This document shows, one piece after another, positions 9,401 to 18,376 of a stretch of 64,000 bases of DNA; the stretch's first letter is position 1, and every line of letters begins with the position of its first letter. The notes beneath the pieces are model-generated. The model had not been told where the DNA came from. It did no database searches and worked only from the letters and a program-made list of their open reading frames with translations. The stretch spans positions 7,941,452-8,005,451 of the forward strand of contig NC_133472.1 of the NCBI RefSeq assembly GCF_025370935.1, given 5' to 3'. The stretch is from Choristoneura fumiferana (taxonomy: Eukaryota > Arthropoda > Insecta > Lepidoptera > Tortricidae). Made by a program: the position numbers and the translations under genes.

Positions 9401-11424
9401 AGTTGACATTATTCTTTACATATCAGAAGGTGAAGTACATAGTTTATGGTCAGCGAAAAATTAAAAAGTTAAAAAGATTGCAGGCGCGCTAGCTCGACAA
9501 TAATGAATTAGCGCGCCTGCAATCAGTCACATTATTTTTTTTTAAGTTAAAAAGCCATGAAAATTTAGCACAAGTCGTATACAGCCAAGTCTAATGGCCG
9601 GTATCAGATATTTTGTTGGAACTCCGGACTTTTTCTATTGGGTCTGAAATAGCTTGTGGTGTTTTCGGCGGAAAAATACACCTACAGTTTATTTTTAATG
9701 AAAAAAGGCGAGAAAGCATAAGAAAAATATTGGAATAAAATTACATTTGATAATACATTTTGAGAAAAAGTTTATTCTATTTTAGAATTATTCACCATTT
9801 TTGAGAAAAGCTTTATATTAGTCTCGGCTGGAACAGCAATTGCTGGCTTCGTATTAGTTAAACGGACTCGCAAGCTCGTCCGTTTAATACTCATACTCAG
9901 CCAGCAATTGCCTACTTCCAGGCCACGACAATAATCTACTATTTATGTCCTTGCTCCAGGTGTTGGACAAGTACCAACCACCGGATCATTTCTTGCCGGA
10001 GAGCTACACCTGCTTTTTCTTACTGAAAATGCCGAGGTACTCATGCAAGTCTGTACTTCGGGAGAAACTCAAGTAAGCGCTTTATTTTTAAATTATAATT
10101 AAGTAGGTGTACAGTTGCCGAAATACTCAAACCGGAACACGTAACGAGCTAAAATTGTCAGAAACTACAGAGCGTCAAAGTTAGGTGTCCATGGGCGGCG
10201 GTGATTGTTTTCCACCAGGTGTTTCGCCTGCTCGTTTGCCCTCTATCATTTGAAAAAAAAACTATGCAGTCAGAGTGATCATAAAGATTTGAACATTAAT
10301 TTATTGAAAATATACATTTTTTCTGTATCACACAGTTTAAATTATAATTGTTGCATACTAGAACCTACTTGGTAATTAATTATTTTTCACATGCGAACTT
10401 TTTTGGCACGTTGACCTTATAGTTTTTGAATATCGTCACTACTTTAAAAAAAACTCCTACCTCAAAATAGATATTTTTCTGAGTCAACTTTATGGACATT
10501 ATGTCAATTTGATTTGATGTTGATTTTAGATACGAGATTTGTTCAAAGTAGTGACGATATCGTCACTACTTTGAAAAAAGCTCGTATCTCAAAATTGATA
10601 CTTTTGTAATTGAACTTTACGAACATTATTTCAAAGGTCAATTTTGTTGACATATTGATTTGAGATACGAGATTTTTTCAAAGTAGTGACAATATGCTGC
10701 TTGAAACTTCTCGTGTATCTATGAAGGTTCTCAAAATCGTTTTTGATAAATTGAAAGTGAATATGGTTACGAATTAAAAAAGCAGCAAATATGAAAATCC
10801 TTTATGATCCTCAAGGAATATGTCTGCCAAATTTCAAATCTAGCTACATTGGTTAAGACTGCGTATATAGTCTGTGAGTCAGTCAATCACGTTACTCTTT
10901 TTACAAGCATTAATTTCGTTTCACCTGTCTCGTTGTCTGTCTGTAATCAAATCCTGCAAGTTAAATTTTACCAACTTCTAGTAGTCAGATTGACTTGAAA
11001 TTTGGAATACTTATGTGAATCGCGTGACAGTACAATAATCTAGTAGTGACATTCTGGCAGTCCAGCCAGAATCGTCTCCGCAGGACGGAACTCTTCAACG
11101 GTTAATAGCATAGACTTGAGGTATGCAAATGTAGTTTGGGTGACAATGCAAGTACAGTAAACAAAAAGTACAGTCAGCAAAAAAGTTTGTATTAAAAATG
11201 TTTTTTATGGTTAGGTTATATTATCGATATAGATTTGATTGCAATTTTCCAGATACGCGATCCACTTCTGCAAAAGTATCGACACGGACGAGTACGCGCG
11301 CGTCGCGCTCAGCGCGGCCGAACGCGTGTCCTCGGAAGAATCGGACTCGGACGGCGAGGGGGCCGCGCCGCCGCAGCCGCCGCCGGCGCTCTACTCGCTC
11401 GCGCGTCCCAACCTGCGACCTTAG
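3293..11424 (+). CDS. HERC2: HERC2-like E3 ubiquitin-protein ligase, last seven coding exons (partial)
   Basis: HERC2 is a giant HECT-class ubiquitin ligase; its C-terminal HECT domain takes ubiquitin from an E2 on a cysteine and passes it to substrates in DNA repair and other pathways. Seven exons join in phase: 3293-3487, 4595-4767, 6244-6374, 7153-7315, 8642-8796, 9960-10072 and 11253-11424, about 367 codons plus stop, all with GT-AG introns of 0.8-1.5 kb. Recognisable blocks in order are GGGYSESIAEMCEELQNG, GIAIRTGSPLSLSLAEGVW, RVVPAPLLSLFTAAELETLV, WFWEVMEELSGNERALFLRF, PPDHFLPESYTCFFLLKMPR with catalytic Cys in RYSCKSVL, and KYAIHFCKSIDTDEYAR. The tail is acidic (SSEESDSDGEG) then proline-rich, as in HERC2. 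One base is missing near 7272. Upstream exons lie outside the window or were not recognised. Assignment rests on recalled family sequence and is strong. Confidence 0.93.
4167..4238 (-). mobile_element. tRNA-like head of a SINE
   Basis: On the minus strand 72 bases have a perfect 7-bp acceptor stem (GACCATC/GATGGTC), an A-box-like GTGGTGTAGCGG and a B-box GGTTCGATCC. The anticodon arm is irregular and the sequence runs on (about 4070-4166) into an AT-rich tail. This fits a tRNA-derived SINE in a HERC2 intron rather than a working tRNA gene. Confidence 0.6.
4595..4767 (+). CDS. HERC2: HERC2 exon b
   Basis: The acceptor is gcaacag and the donor is AAACAAG|GTGCGT. The incoming base G plus GC restores Gly, giving GVLMGIAIRTGSPLSL... 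to LCIRDMSPANK, ending in phase 0. This is part of the HECT N-lobe. Confidence 0.92.
4860..4993. mobile_element. Palindromic MITE family A, copy 1
   Basis: Ends TCGTCACTACTTT / AAAGTAGTGACGA with TA duplicated on both sides (4858-4859, 4994-4995), as in Tc1/mariner-type MITEs. Three more copies are at 10433-10557, 10560-10692 and 51770-51904. Confidence 0.8.
5312..6214. repeat. Tandem pair of about 440-bp diverged repeats in a HERC2 intron
   Basis: Copy 1 (about 5312-5771) and copy 2 (about 5798-6214) share, in order, 'catcacacttgctcgtaaac', 'ggctaccttggttgcaac', 'ccttaatgtgcttgtcatg', a GC-rich centre, 'aaaacattgtatg', and 'tagactctcgt'. A reverse-orientation relative of the second half lies near 17180-17460. 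Copy 2 ends about 30 bases before HERC2 exon c. Confidence 0.75.
6244..6374 (+). CDS. HERC2: HERC2 exon c
   Basis: The acceptor is atttacag and the donor is CAG|GTATGT. It encodes ELQNLELPFSIPSAAGHEVP... to DEYVQLALHY and leaves AG, completed to Arg by the next exon. Confidence 0.92.
6537..6712 (-). mobile_element. LINE/SINE 3' end with TTTC-rich tail
   Basis: Read on the minus strand it runs from GACTCCGATCGTCCCAAAGG through 'GAAGACCAGCGC' to an AATAAA-like stretch and a (TTTC)n tail at 6537-6556. The 'GGAAGACCAGCG...TTGGGACCATTTCG' body matches the plus-strand copy at 28263-28408. Confidence 0.6.
7153..7315 (+). CDS. HERC2: HERC2 exon d, carries a one-base deletion
   Basis: The acceptor is cttttccag. 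The frame reads RLHEFEEQVRAVRDGMSRVV... to VCGSP, and then the conserved DIPVHALRASATYKG is found only in the next frame. One base is therefore missing after 7272 (TCG CC- GAC). The donor G|GTATGT matches the phase of the following exon only if that base is restored. See findings. Confidence 0.9.
7640..7920. repeat. Decayed copy of the 'gaaacgcttc' palindromic repeat
   Basis: Contains 'gttgcgagaatg', 'ccaatagaaacgcttcaa' and 'ctcagc' words shared with the better-preserved element at 53289-53754 and the remnant at 19700-19900. Its boundaries are not clear. Confidence 0.4.
7970..8267. mobile_element. 298-bp non-autonomous hAT-like element
   Basis: Inverted ends CACAGATATAGATTACACTA / TAGTGTAATCTATATCTGTG flank a GC-variable core. 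The same 8 bases, GTGGCGGC, sit on both sides (7962-7969 and 8268-8275). An 8-bp target duplication is typical of hAT transposons. It lies in the HERC2 intron between exons d and e. Confidence 0.8.
8642..8796 (+). CDS. HERC2: HERC2 exon e
   Basis: The acceptor is cctttcag and the donor is TTGCAG|GTAATA. GT completes Gly, then IEPSAPLVQWFWEVMEELSG through RLPRAPQDPRQRDFVLQ, ending in phase 0. Confidence 0.92.
9476..9524. repeat. Small GC-rich hairpin
   Basis: GATTGCAGGCGCGCTA (9476-9491) is the exact reverse complement of 9509-9524, with a 17-base loop. It is probably a MITE remnant inside a HERC2 intron. Confidence 0.6.
9836..9911. repeat. Short palindrome just upstream of HERC2 exon f
   Basis: GCAATTGCTGGCT and its reverse complement bound an inner inverted pair (taaacggac / gtccgttta). 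It ends 48 bases before the exon that carries the catalytic cysteine and may be a small MITE. Confidence 0.5.
9960..10072 (+). CDS. HERC2: HERC2 exon f, contains the catalytic cysteine
   Basis: The acceptor is gctccag and the donor is CTCAA|GTAAGC. It encodes VLDKYQPPDHFLPESYTCFF then LLKMPRYSCKSVLREKL. The cysteine of RYSCK (codon 10044-10046) is the expected thioester-forming residue of the HECT C-lobe. Confidence 0.93.
10190..10262 (+). mobile_element. Truncated LINE 3' tail
   Basis: 'catgggcggcggtgattg...ccaccaggtg...cctgctcgtttgccctc...' followed by A-rich sequence. This matches the tail of the longer copy at 44045-44330 ('tgggcggtgatgatctc...acccacttgctcgtttgcc'). Confidence 0.6.
10433..10557. 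mobile_element. Palindromic MITE family A, copy 2
   Basis: Same TCGTCACTACTTT ends as copy 1, flanked by TA at 10431-10432 and 10558-10559. It abuts copy 3, the two sharing a single TA. Confidence 0.8.
10560..10692. mobile_element. Palindromic MITE family A, copy 3
   Basis: Starts directly after the TA that ends copy 2. The right end has one substitution (GTGACAA) and is followed by TA at 10693-10694. Confidence 0.8.
10981..11110 (+). repeat. Dispersed 'ttgacttgaaatttgg' repeat, copy 1
   Basis: Shares 'aatacttatgt', 'gacagtacaataatct' and 'agaatcgtctccgcagga' words with 27842-27960 (plus) and 18480-18592 (minus). It sits just upstream of the HERC2 terminal exon. Confidence 0.6.
11253..11424 (+). 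CDS. HERC2: HERC2 terminal coding exon
   Basis: The acceptor is attttccag. AA plus A restores Lys, then YAIHFCKSIDTDEYARVALS, an acidic run ESDSDGEG, a PPQPPPA segment and the stop TAG at 11422-11424. The end of the protein is much richer in GC than the flanks. Confidence 0.92.
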
Positions 11425-12363
11425 ACTACATTATCGAGATACACCATAACGACGGGTCTCTGTCTCAACCTCGTATATGAAATTTTATGAAAATGGAACA
11501 TCTACTTTAGGATGTGTGTCTAAAATGGTTATTCGAATTTCTTAAAACTTCATATGCGTACGAGGTTGAATAAGGGAGCCGTCGATAAAGTATATTCGCT
11601 GAGAGTTCATGATTATTATAATAACATCCCGGAATAGTGGTTATTGCTTAATTATCGAAAACTGTATGATGAGCGTCGCTTGTCACCGCTGGAACTGATT
11701 TTCGTGGTACCATTCAGTTCTTGTGAAACGTCCGGGCCGGGCGAGCGAACGGACGTGGCAGCAATATTACTGTTTCGTTCTGAAATGGGCTGCAAGTGTG
11801 TCGTTTGGATGTTCGCGTGTTGTTACTTTTTTATTCCAGTTGATAATTATTTGTAATGAGATCAGAACTCCTGATTTTTTTTATCAACTATCGGCGAATT
11901 TACTAGACGTATGAGTAAGTAGATAGCTACTTGTGGCTCGGTGAGATTTTCCCAGGAACTACAAATACTCGAAATTTCTACCTTACGTCTATCTGAACAG
12001 AAAGAGAAAGAACATACGACGAATTATAAAGTAACAATTATGAGGTGTCTGTAGATTCCTCGTGACACTTACGGTAACGGAGGAGTGGGGGAATGCCCCC
12101 TCCCCCTTAAAATATTTACCACTTACATAGGTGTTCTAGCTGTGGGATTATCATTATTTTTATTTTTGTTTCTGCTCGTTTTGATGAACTCTTAATAAAA
12201 TTGAAACAACTCAGTCTGGAGTAAGTACAGGTGTACTATGTACAGTGAACGGCAAAAATATTTATATATACCTTTATGCCACTTACCATAAGGTCGATGT
12301 ATACGTATATTTGACGGTATTGGCTGTATAGATATTTATTCCCTTGACTGTATATGAAATAAA
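11425..12363 (+). other. HERC2 3' untranslated region with two candidate poly(A) signals
   Basis: No coding potential follows the stop. AATAAA occurs at 12194-12199 and again at 12358-12363. Either could set the 3' end; which one is used cannot be told from sequence alone. Confidence 0.5.
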
Positions 12364-12911
12364 GTATCATACTACTATTCTTACTAATGTAAATAAATTT
12401 AATACGATATTAATGAAGAATATCAACAATACAAACTCTTTCGGTTCGAACTAATGTTTATGCTTGTTCTCTATTTGCGTTTGTAGAGAACAATTGTCTA
12501 AACCTACTATAATTATTGTAAACTTTTCTTTATTTGCAGCACAAAGTAATTATGACGGAAGCAGCTTATCTTTTAACTATTATATCTGATATTCGTTGGG
12601 CGCGCACACAAATCCTAAATAAAAATCAATCAAAAAGTTCCGTGACCGCTCTGATCGTTACGTTTGGTGTAGCTTGCATTACCTATTTCTGTCATAAGTG
12701 ATATTTGATTCGGACCCACATGCCTCGATGTCAGTTTTGTAGTTGACATGTTTAGCAGTGACAAGGATATAAAAATAATCAGCTAGGAGCCATTGCCCAC
12801 CACGCAGGCACTCGCGATCACAGTGACCACCTCTTTCTACCCTCATCTTGTACCGTATGACAGAGACAATAAGACCGGTCGGAATCCCACTAATTTTATT
12901 AATGCCAAAGT

Positions 12912-13330
12912 TTGTGTGTGTGTATGTGTGTGTGTGTGTGTATATGCTTGTTACTCCTTCACCCTAAAACCGCTGGACGCACTTTGATGAAAGATAGCTA
13001 GACGTCTGGAATAGCACATAGGCATTTTTTATCCCGATATTTCCACGGGACAGGGATAAAATCTCGAGACAATAACCGTTGGACTTGGTATGTACTCGTA
13101 GGTAGCTGGACGTCGGGAATAACACACAGGCTACTTTTTCTCGCGATATTCCTACGGGATTTTGAAATTTTAACCGCTGGGTTTAGGGTCTTGAAATTTT
13201 GGACAGTGTTCTAAGAACACAACCTCAATGAAGACCACAATATAGATTTTGGGAATTCTCAGGGGACTTTTGTATTATCCCGGAATTTCAATTGTAACAG
13301 ATCGAATAGTTAACGCGTGCGAAGTCGCTA
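12912..13330 (+). mobile_element. Helitron-like repeat fragment, preceded by a (TG)n run
   Basis: A (TG)n tract at about 12912-12942 is followed by 'cttgttactccttcaccctaaaaccgctggac...' and repeated phrases such as 'tatcccgatatttccacggga' and 'gctggacgtcgggaataacacacaggc'. These match, in the opposite direction, the tandem units of the Helitron-like element at 58025-58972. No CTAG end is recognised. Confidence 0.5.
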
Positions 13331-16300
13331 GTAAACTCTAGTTATTATATAAATCACGGTGTCAGTCTCGACCAAAAATTGTAATATGGAAATCTTTAAA
13401 TTACTAACTCAGGCCTTTACTCAGCCGTGGAACAGGCCTCGCAGGGAAATAAGAAATTGATTGGATGTGACATGGGCAAGTGGTGGACGTAGATGACCAA
13501 AACTAAATTAACTTTTAAGTAAAATTGCCACGGCGTGGGTGCCACAAGGAAAGCGGCCAAGGGCAGGAGGCCGTTGCCCAATTGTGAGATATTAGGTAGG
13601 ATAGCTATAAAATTTTTGTAATAACAAAGATCATTATTAGGGTATTTGACACCACAATCAATGCGGGTTTTCTGACAGGTGGGATAACGCTTGATATAGT
13701 TAGTATCGCGTGGAGCGTTTAACATTTGTTTCACGTTTAGAATTTGTTTTTTGGTTTAGAAGTAAATGAGCCAATCTCAAGCAAGACCGTAAACGAACAA
13801 CATCGGTAATAGCGCCATCTCGCGATATTAACATGTAAAAGAACCACATGTTCATTGACATAGTTTTTATGCAGAACGCCATTCCCTCATTGATTTTGGA
13901 TGGCAATAGCGAGCCGTGATGTCACTTGTTTCCAATGCAACTGTCAATTATTTATTTCAAAGAAATTAAATCAATAGTTCAGTTACTATTAATCTGGTTT
14001 TCAGAGCTAAAGTAAGGTGGTTTTTTCTCTCATTTACCTAGTTCGTGTCTTAGAATTATTGGTGGTGTCAACTGTCTCATTATTGGGGATTTACAAAATA
14101 CTAATATTCGGAAATTGAACTTGAAATAATTCAAGGCATACTCAAACTGTGCATTAATACTAACAATACTCATAATGTATTCTCATTAAACTATATTGCT
14201 ACGTTTATATATCAACGAAGCATTTGGTAATAAAATAGCATGATACAACTAATAAATGTTTTTTCGTGTTATTAATGGTGTATCTTCACGATATTAAAGA
14301 AAACTATTGTTCTTGGAACGGAATAATTTATTGCCAAACGCTGTATATGGTTTGGTGTCAGTAGTTGTAAGACGAAATGTCGTGTAATGTAACTCATGCT
14401 GTTATTACTGTTCGTAAGCCGATTTACAACTTATTTTTAGTATTGCATTCCATCCAGTATTATAAAAGCTAACAATGTCCATGATTTGCTAAATTATATT
14501 TTAAATAGAGGTAAATTACCGCGATACAACGATAAAGCACATGCTAACATTCCATTTTAGTGATGATTACTGGAACACGCATTGTATCACTCTAAATGAG
14601 GACAACACTGCCCTTTTAAGGCGAAAGGCGATATTTTGAAAAACAAAACACTTTCGACATTTATAGTAGAGTCATTCAAGATGACGCGTGCCGTGGTTCT
14701 TATTACAATGTAATTAATGTCTAATTTTGACAAAATCACGCGTCTTCGTGGATGGTACTACGTATAATGCTGAATGTCTCGAGTTGAGCTACACAATGGT
14801 ATAAATAGGTAAGTATTTAACTCAAGTGTTTTTTTTAGATACCACCTTTTGCCTTGGGAGGGCAGGCAGCGCTTATCTAGACTCGTCGCTTTACCAGACT
14901 GCCACTGTTGTATGCAAGTATGTTGAAATTTTCTGCAGCCTGAATGGCTGGATGGTTTTACTGTATTAACCGTCTAATATTAGTTTTAATTGGGTAGTTG
15001 ATTGGCTAAAAAATTTTATTCTATTAAACCGTCAGTTAGATTATGTGTGAAGGTCAAAAAGTTGCACACCTATTAACCTTTTCGACGCCAACGACTCATA
15101 TATACGCACCGCAGGTTTCACGCATACGCAACTTCAATGCAAAAGCAACCTTCGTTCAATTGTGGTAAAGTTCAATTTTAGGCATTGCAATATGGATACC
15201 TGGCGTATGGATAATGTCTTTTGTATTTGACGTGGCGGCGAAAATGTTTAATAAAAAAAATGGAAAAATTAACTACTAGCCTGTCGCAGCTTAACTAGGC
15301 GTGCAACTTTTTGTTCCTCACCCTTATCAGATCAGATCAATATCGGACACGTATTTTTTCTTTTGTCAATCAAACAAAAAATGACAAAGATGAAACGCGT
15401 CAAAGTTCGGGTGTCGGGGCCCGAGACTTAATTCCGTGTTACGAAGTGTCGCACGGTATGACGCCATTCGGTACTTTACGAGTAACTGGCTACACCTTAA
15501 TTTTTTTTTGTTTAATTGAATAAAGAAAATATACTTCTTCGTTATTTTCTAATAATCTAAGTTTTAATGAGAATTAATTAGGCAACTAGGACATTGTGAA
15601 AGTGATGTCGTATTGAAAATGGTGGAAAAAGCGTCTTAATAAGGGGTTTAAATCAGATGTTTCTACAGTCAGATTTTTTTGTTGTATATTGGCTAAATTA
15701 TTTCAGAACTTACCTATTTACTTGTCCCCTGTACCTATGGTACGCACGAAGTTCAGATCATCGCTTTAAAATGTTTCGGGGAATCGAATAAACGTACCTA
15801 TAGCGTTGTAACTGATTGTGATTAGTTGTTTTGTTAGGCTAATTTTATGACATCTACCTACATGTAGTGCAATAAGATTCTCTTGGTGCCACTTCAGTTG
15901 CTTATCGAAAAGTAAACAAAGGCATCAAGGACATACTATACAATCTTTACTTAGTTATACCCTATCTATCAGGTCCTGGTTATACCATCAAGCAACTTTT
16001 TGTCTTAGTTGCCAAAGAAAACCAACTGAGTAGGCATCAGTGTCCGTGCGTAAGTAAATATAAATAAAACAATATACATACTATCGGTGTTTTTAAGCCA
16101 CATAGAAATAGCCAGGTAGTAGCCGATAATTCGCACCTTGTAGCGTAGTTTCATAGGTCCGGGTGTCTTACCTATTACTGTTAGCAATTTCAGACTTAAG
16201 TAACAATCTTGATCCAATCTGAACTGTAATCGGTGTTCGTGTTTGATGTTCCCAAGCGTTCGATGTGATTATTATGTGATCAGTGACAATGGATAAATGT

Positions 16301-17150
16301 ACCTTATTATAATTTAATTTGTTCCTGTATGTATACTGCGTGAGCGCGCGAACCCCGGGGCGGGGCCGAGCTTGGAGAACTGTGATGTAGCGATGACGAA
16401 GAGATCTGTACTGTACGGCCTTGAAATTAGGTAGAATTTGAAAAGAATTGCATTTTAGAATGAGAAACATGAAGAAACGTAACTAGTCATGTTGATGTTA
16501 AGACGTATTATAGTTTGGTATGCGGTATTTAGGGCGTGTATGTTATTTATTGAATGTATTATAGTTTTATCACAGGTGTTGTACTCTTCGAGATATTAAC
16601 CATCACCTTATAGATCCTAGATCTCATAATGCTGCTGTTTTATCATTTGTTGGTGCTTCGTGACTAGTTTTAAAGTTTATACTTACCTACTAAGTTTGGT
16701 TTAAAATATTTATGCACAAACAATGGTTAAACAGAATGTGTTCGGTGAACATTTGGGGATATACTTGGTTAAATTGATCCACTGGATCGTTTTTTATGTA
16801 TATCAATATGTACCTACTATTTATAATTTGTATAATGGTATTATCTTCAAACAGTTATTGATATTTTATTTCCAAATTACATGAATCCATTTAGACCAAA
16901 GATGATTTTAACGAAAAGTTCTATTTTCCTAAGACTGTCTGTAATTTTAACTAAGTATTTTAAGATCTGAAATTATTGTATTTTTTTTTTGTTTGGTGCA
17001 TTCAACACAAATGATTATTTTTTATCAGTGTACCCTATACATCGTATATCTTAATAAAAATGAAAATGATGTCAATGATTTCATTTGCCGCCTTCCTGAT
17101 TCGAAATTTCGTAAACTAAACTGGACTCCTTTACCCCGAATCGAAATTAC
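13331..17150. other. Intergenic, AT-rich, no gene recognised
   Basis: Between HERC2 and the DAPIT gene I see no exon with convincing protein similarity. The only repeat I can name is the 14680-14766 module; the rest is simple AT-rich sequence with short spurious frames. Confidence 0.5.
14680..14766. repeat. 'gatgacgcgtgccgtggttc' repeat, copy 1
   Basis: About 87 bases that recur almost unchanged at 53590-53677 and, more diverged, at 22763-22866. Shared words are gatgacgcgtgccgtggttc, ctaattttgacaaaatcacg and ttcgtggatgg.actacgta. Confidence 0.7.
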
Positions 17151-17179
17151 TTGTAGGGCGTTAAATAAGGATTAACGAA

Positions 17180-17460
17180 CAAGAGTATTTAGAGCCCGAA
17201 GTCGAAGTCTGAATGCTTTATATAAATAAATAAATTAGTCAAAGTTCGTAATTCCAGTCCCGCCCAAGCCACATACAATGTTTTTCATCACATTTGTGAG
17301 TAAATTATATTATTATGTATTTGTAATAGAAAAATAATATTTTACAAAAATTGCCGGTACCATTGACGCAGCGTGGGAGTCCCCCGCCCCCCACCACCCC
17401 GCAACAGGGTGCAGGTACCGCTGCTCGCAGGACTGTTGGCGCTGCTCTTCAGCTGCACGC
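17180..17460. repeat. Inverted relative of the 5312-6214 tandem repeat
   Basis: Reads 'gagcccgaagtcgaagtct', 'cacatacaatgtttttcatcacattt' and a GC-rich block, i.e. the reverse complement of the 3' half of the HERC2-intron tandem unit. Confidence 0.55.
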
Positions 17461-17595
17461 CCAGTAGTACATAACATACTCGTGCATCAAACTCATTACG
17501 TCTTAGGCGCAATACGCAAAAAAGGAGCTTGTTTTGTTTAGGGGTTTTGCTTTTGCTTACGCGCAAGCGTGATGAACATGTTTAGTATTTATTAA

Positions 17596-17835
17596 CCCCC
17601 GAAGCAAAAAGAGGGGTGTTATAAGTTTGACCGCTATGTGTATCTGTATGTCTGTGTGTCTGTCTGTAGCACCGTAGCTCTTAAACGGGTGGACCGATTT
17701 GAATGCGGTTTTTTATTTGAAATCAGGTTTGTAGCGACGGTTCTTTGACATGTTTCATTAAAATCGGTTTAGCCGTTTTTGAGATATTGAACTTTGAAGC
17801 GACAAAGTCGGGGTTTTCCAACTTTTTATTGATTA
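17596..17835. repeat. 'accccc-gaagcaaaaagagggg' dispersed lepidopteran repeat
   Basis: Contains 'aaagaggggtgttataagtttgacc', 'gtctgtctgtagcaccgtagc', 'ggaccgatttgaatgcgg' and ends 'gacaaagtcggggttttccaac'. I know this as an abundant lepidopteran repeat, possibly a LINE-related 3' region. No coding frame. Confidence 0.5.
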
Positions 17836-18137
17836 GGTTATAACAATCCTAAGGGCCTACGCTAACTGGCGCGAGTGCACGGAGCGGGCGCACCGCACGG
17901 GTACAAGTAAAACCCGCCGCACGCGACGCGTGCAGTTGGCCCTGCTCATACTATATTTTAGTAGACTCTAAAAGTATGCCCTAAAAGATCAATTTCAAAG
18001 GTTTATATCTAGAGGAGATAAATAACTAAGTAAAGTAAAACAATTACTATTCTAGTTACAAAACAACTTAGGTCATAAAATGCTTGCATAAGGCAACATT
18101 ACAAATGATTTGTTCCTTTTTCAACTGTTTTCTACTC

Positions 18138-18143
18138 TTTATT
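18138..18143 (-). terminator. Candidate poly(A) signal of the DAPIT gene
   Basis: TTTATT on the plus strand, i.e. AATAAA on the gene's strand, about 160 bases after its stop codon. Confidence 0.4.
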
Positions 18144-18301
18144 GTTGCACTCTGTATAAGTGAATTCAGAATAAAACAAAAGCTCCTTCAGTGACTCACA
18201 TGATTTTAATACTCACTAAATGAATGTACATTGTACTTAACAAAAAGTAGCTATAGTAAACTTTTAACAAAAATGAATGTATTATGGAAACAGCCAGTGC
18301 A

Positions 18302-18376
18302 TTACTTTGACTTCTTAGGCTTAATCAAGTTATATAGGATAACAACTCCGATGACTGCATATGTCGCTTTGGCCAC
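18302..18376 (-). CDS. DAPIT exon 2 (shared last exon)
   Basis: 25 codons including TAA (18302-18304). It encodes the transmembrane helix (AVIGVVILYNLI) and the basic C-terminus KPKKSK. The acceptor is TTTGTTTCAG. Confidence 0.88.
   Translation of the reverse strand: MAKATYAVIGVVILYNLIKPKKSK

Noticed and set aside
11198..11480. Two Arg-rich frames overlapping the HERC2 terminal exon
   Set aside because: Out of frame with the HERC2 splice phase; Arg-rich sequence is the expected shadow of this GC-rich exon.
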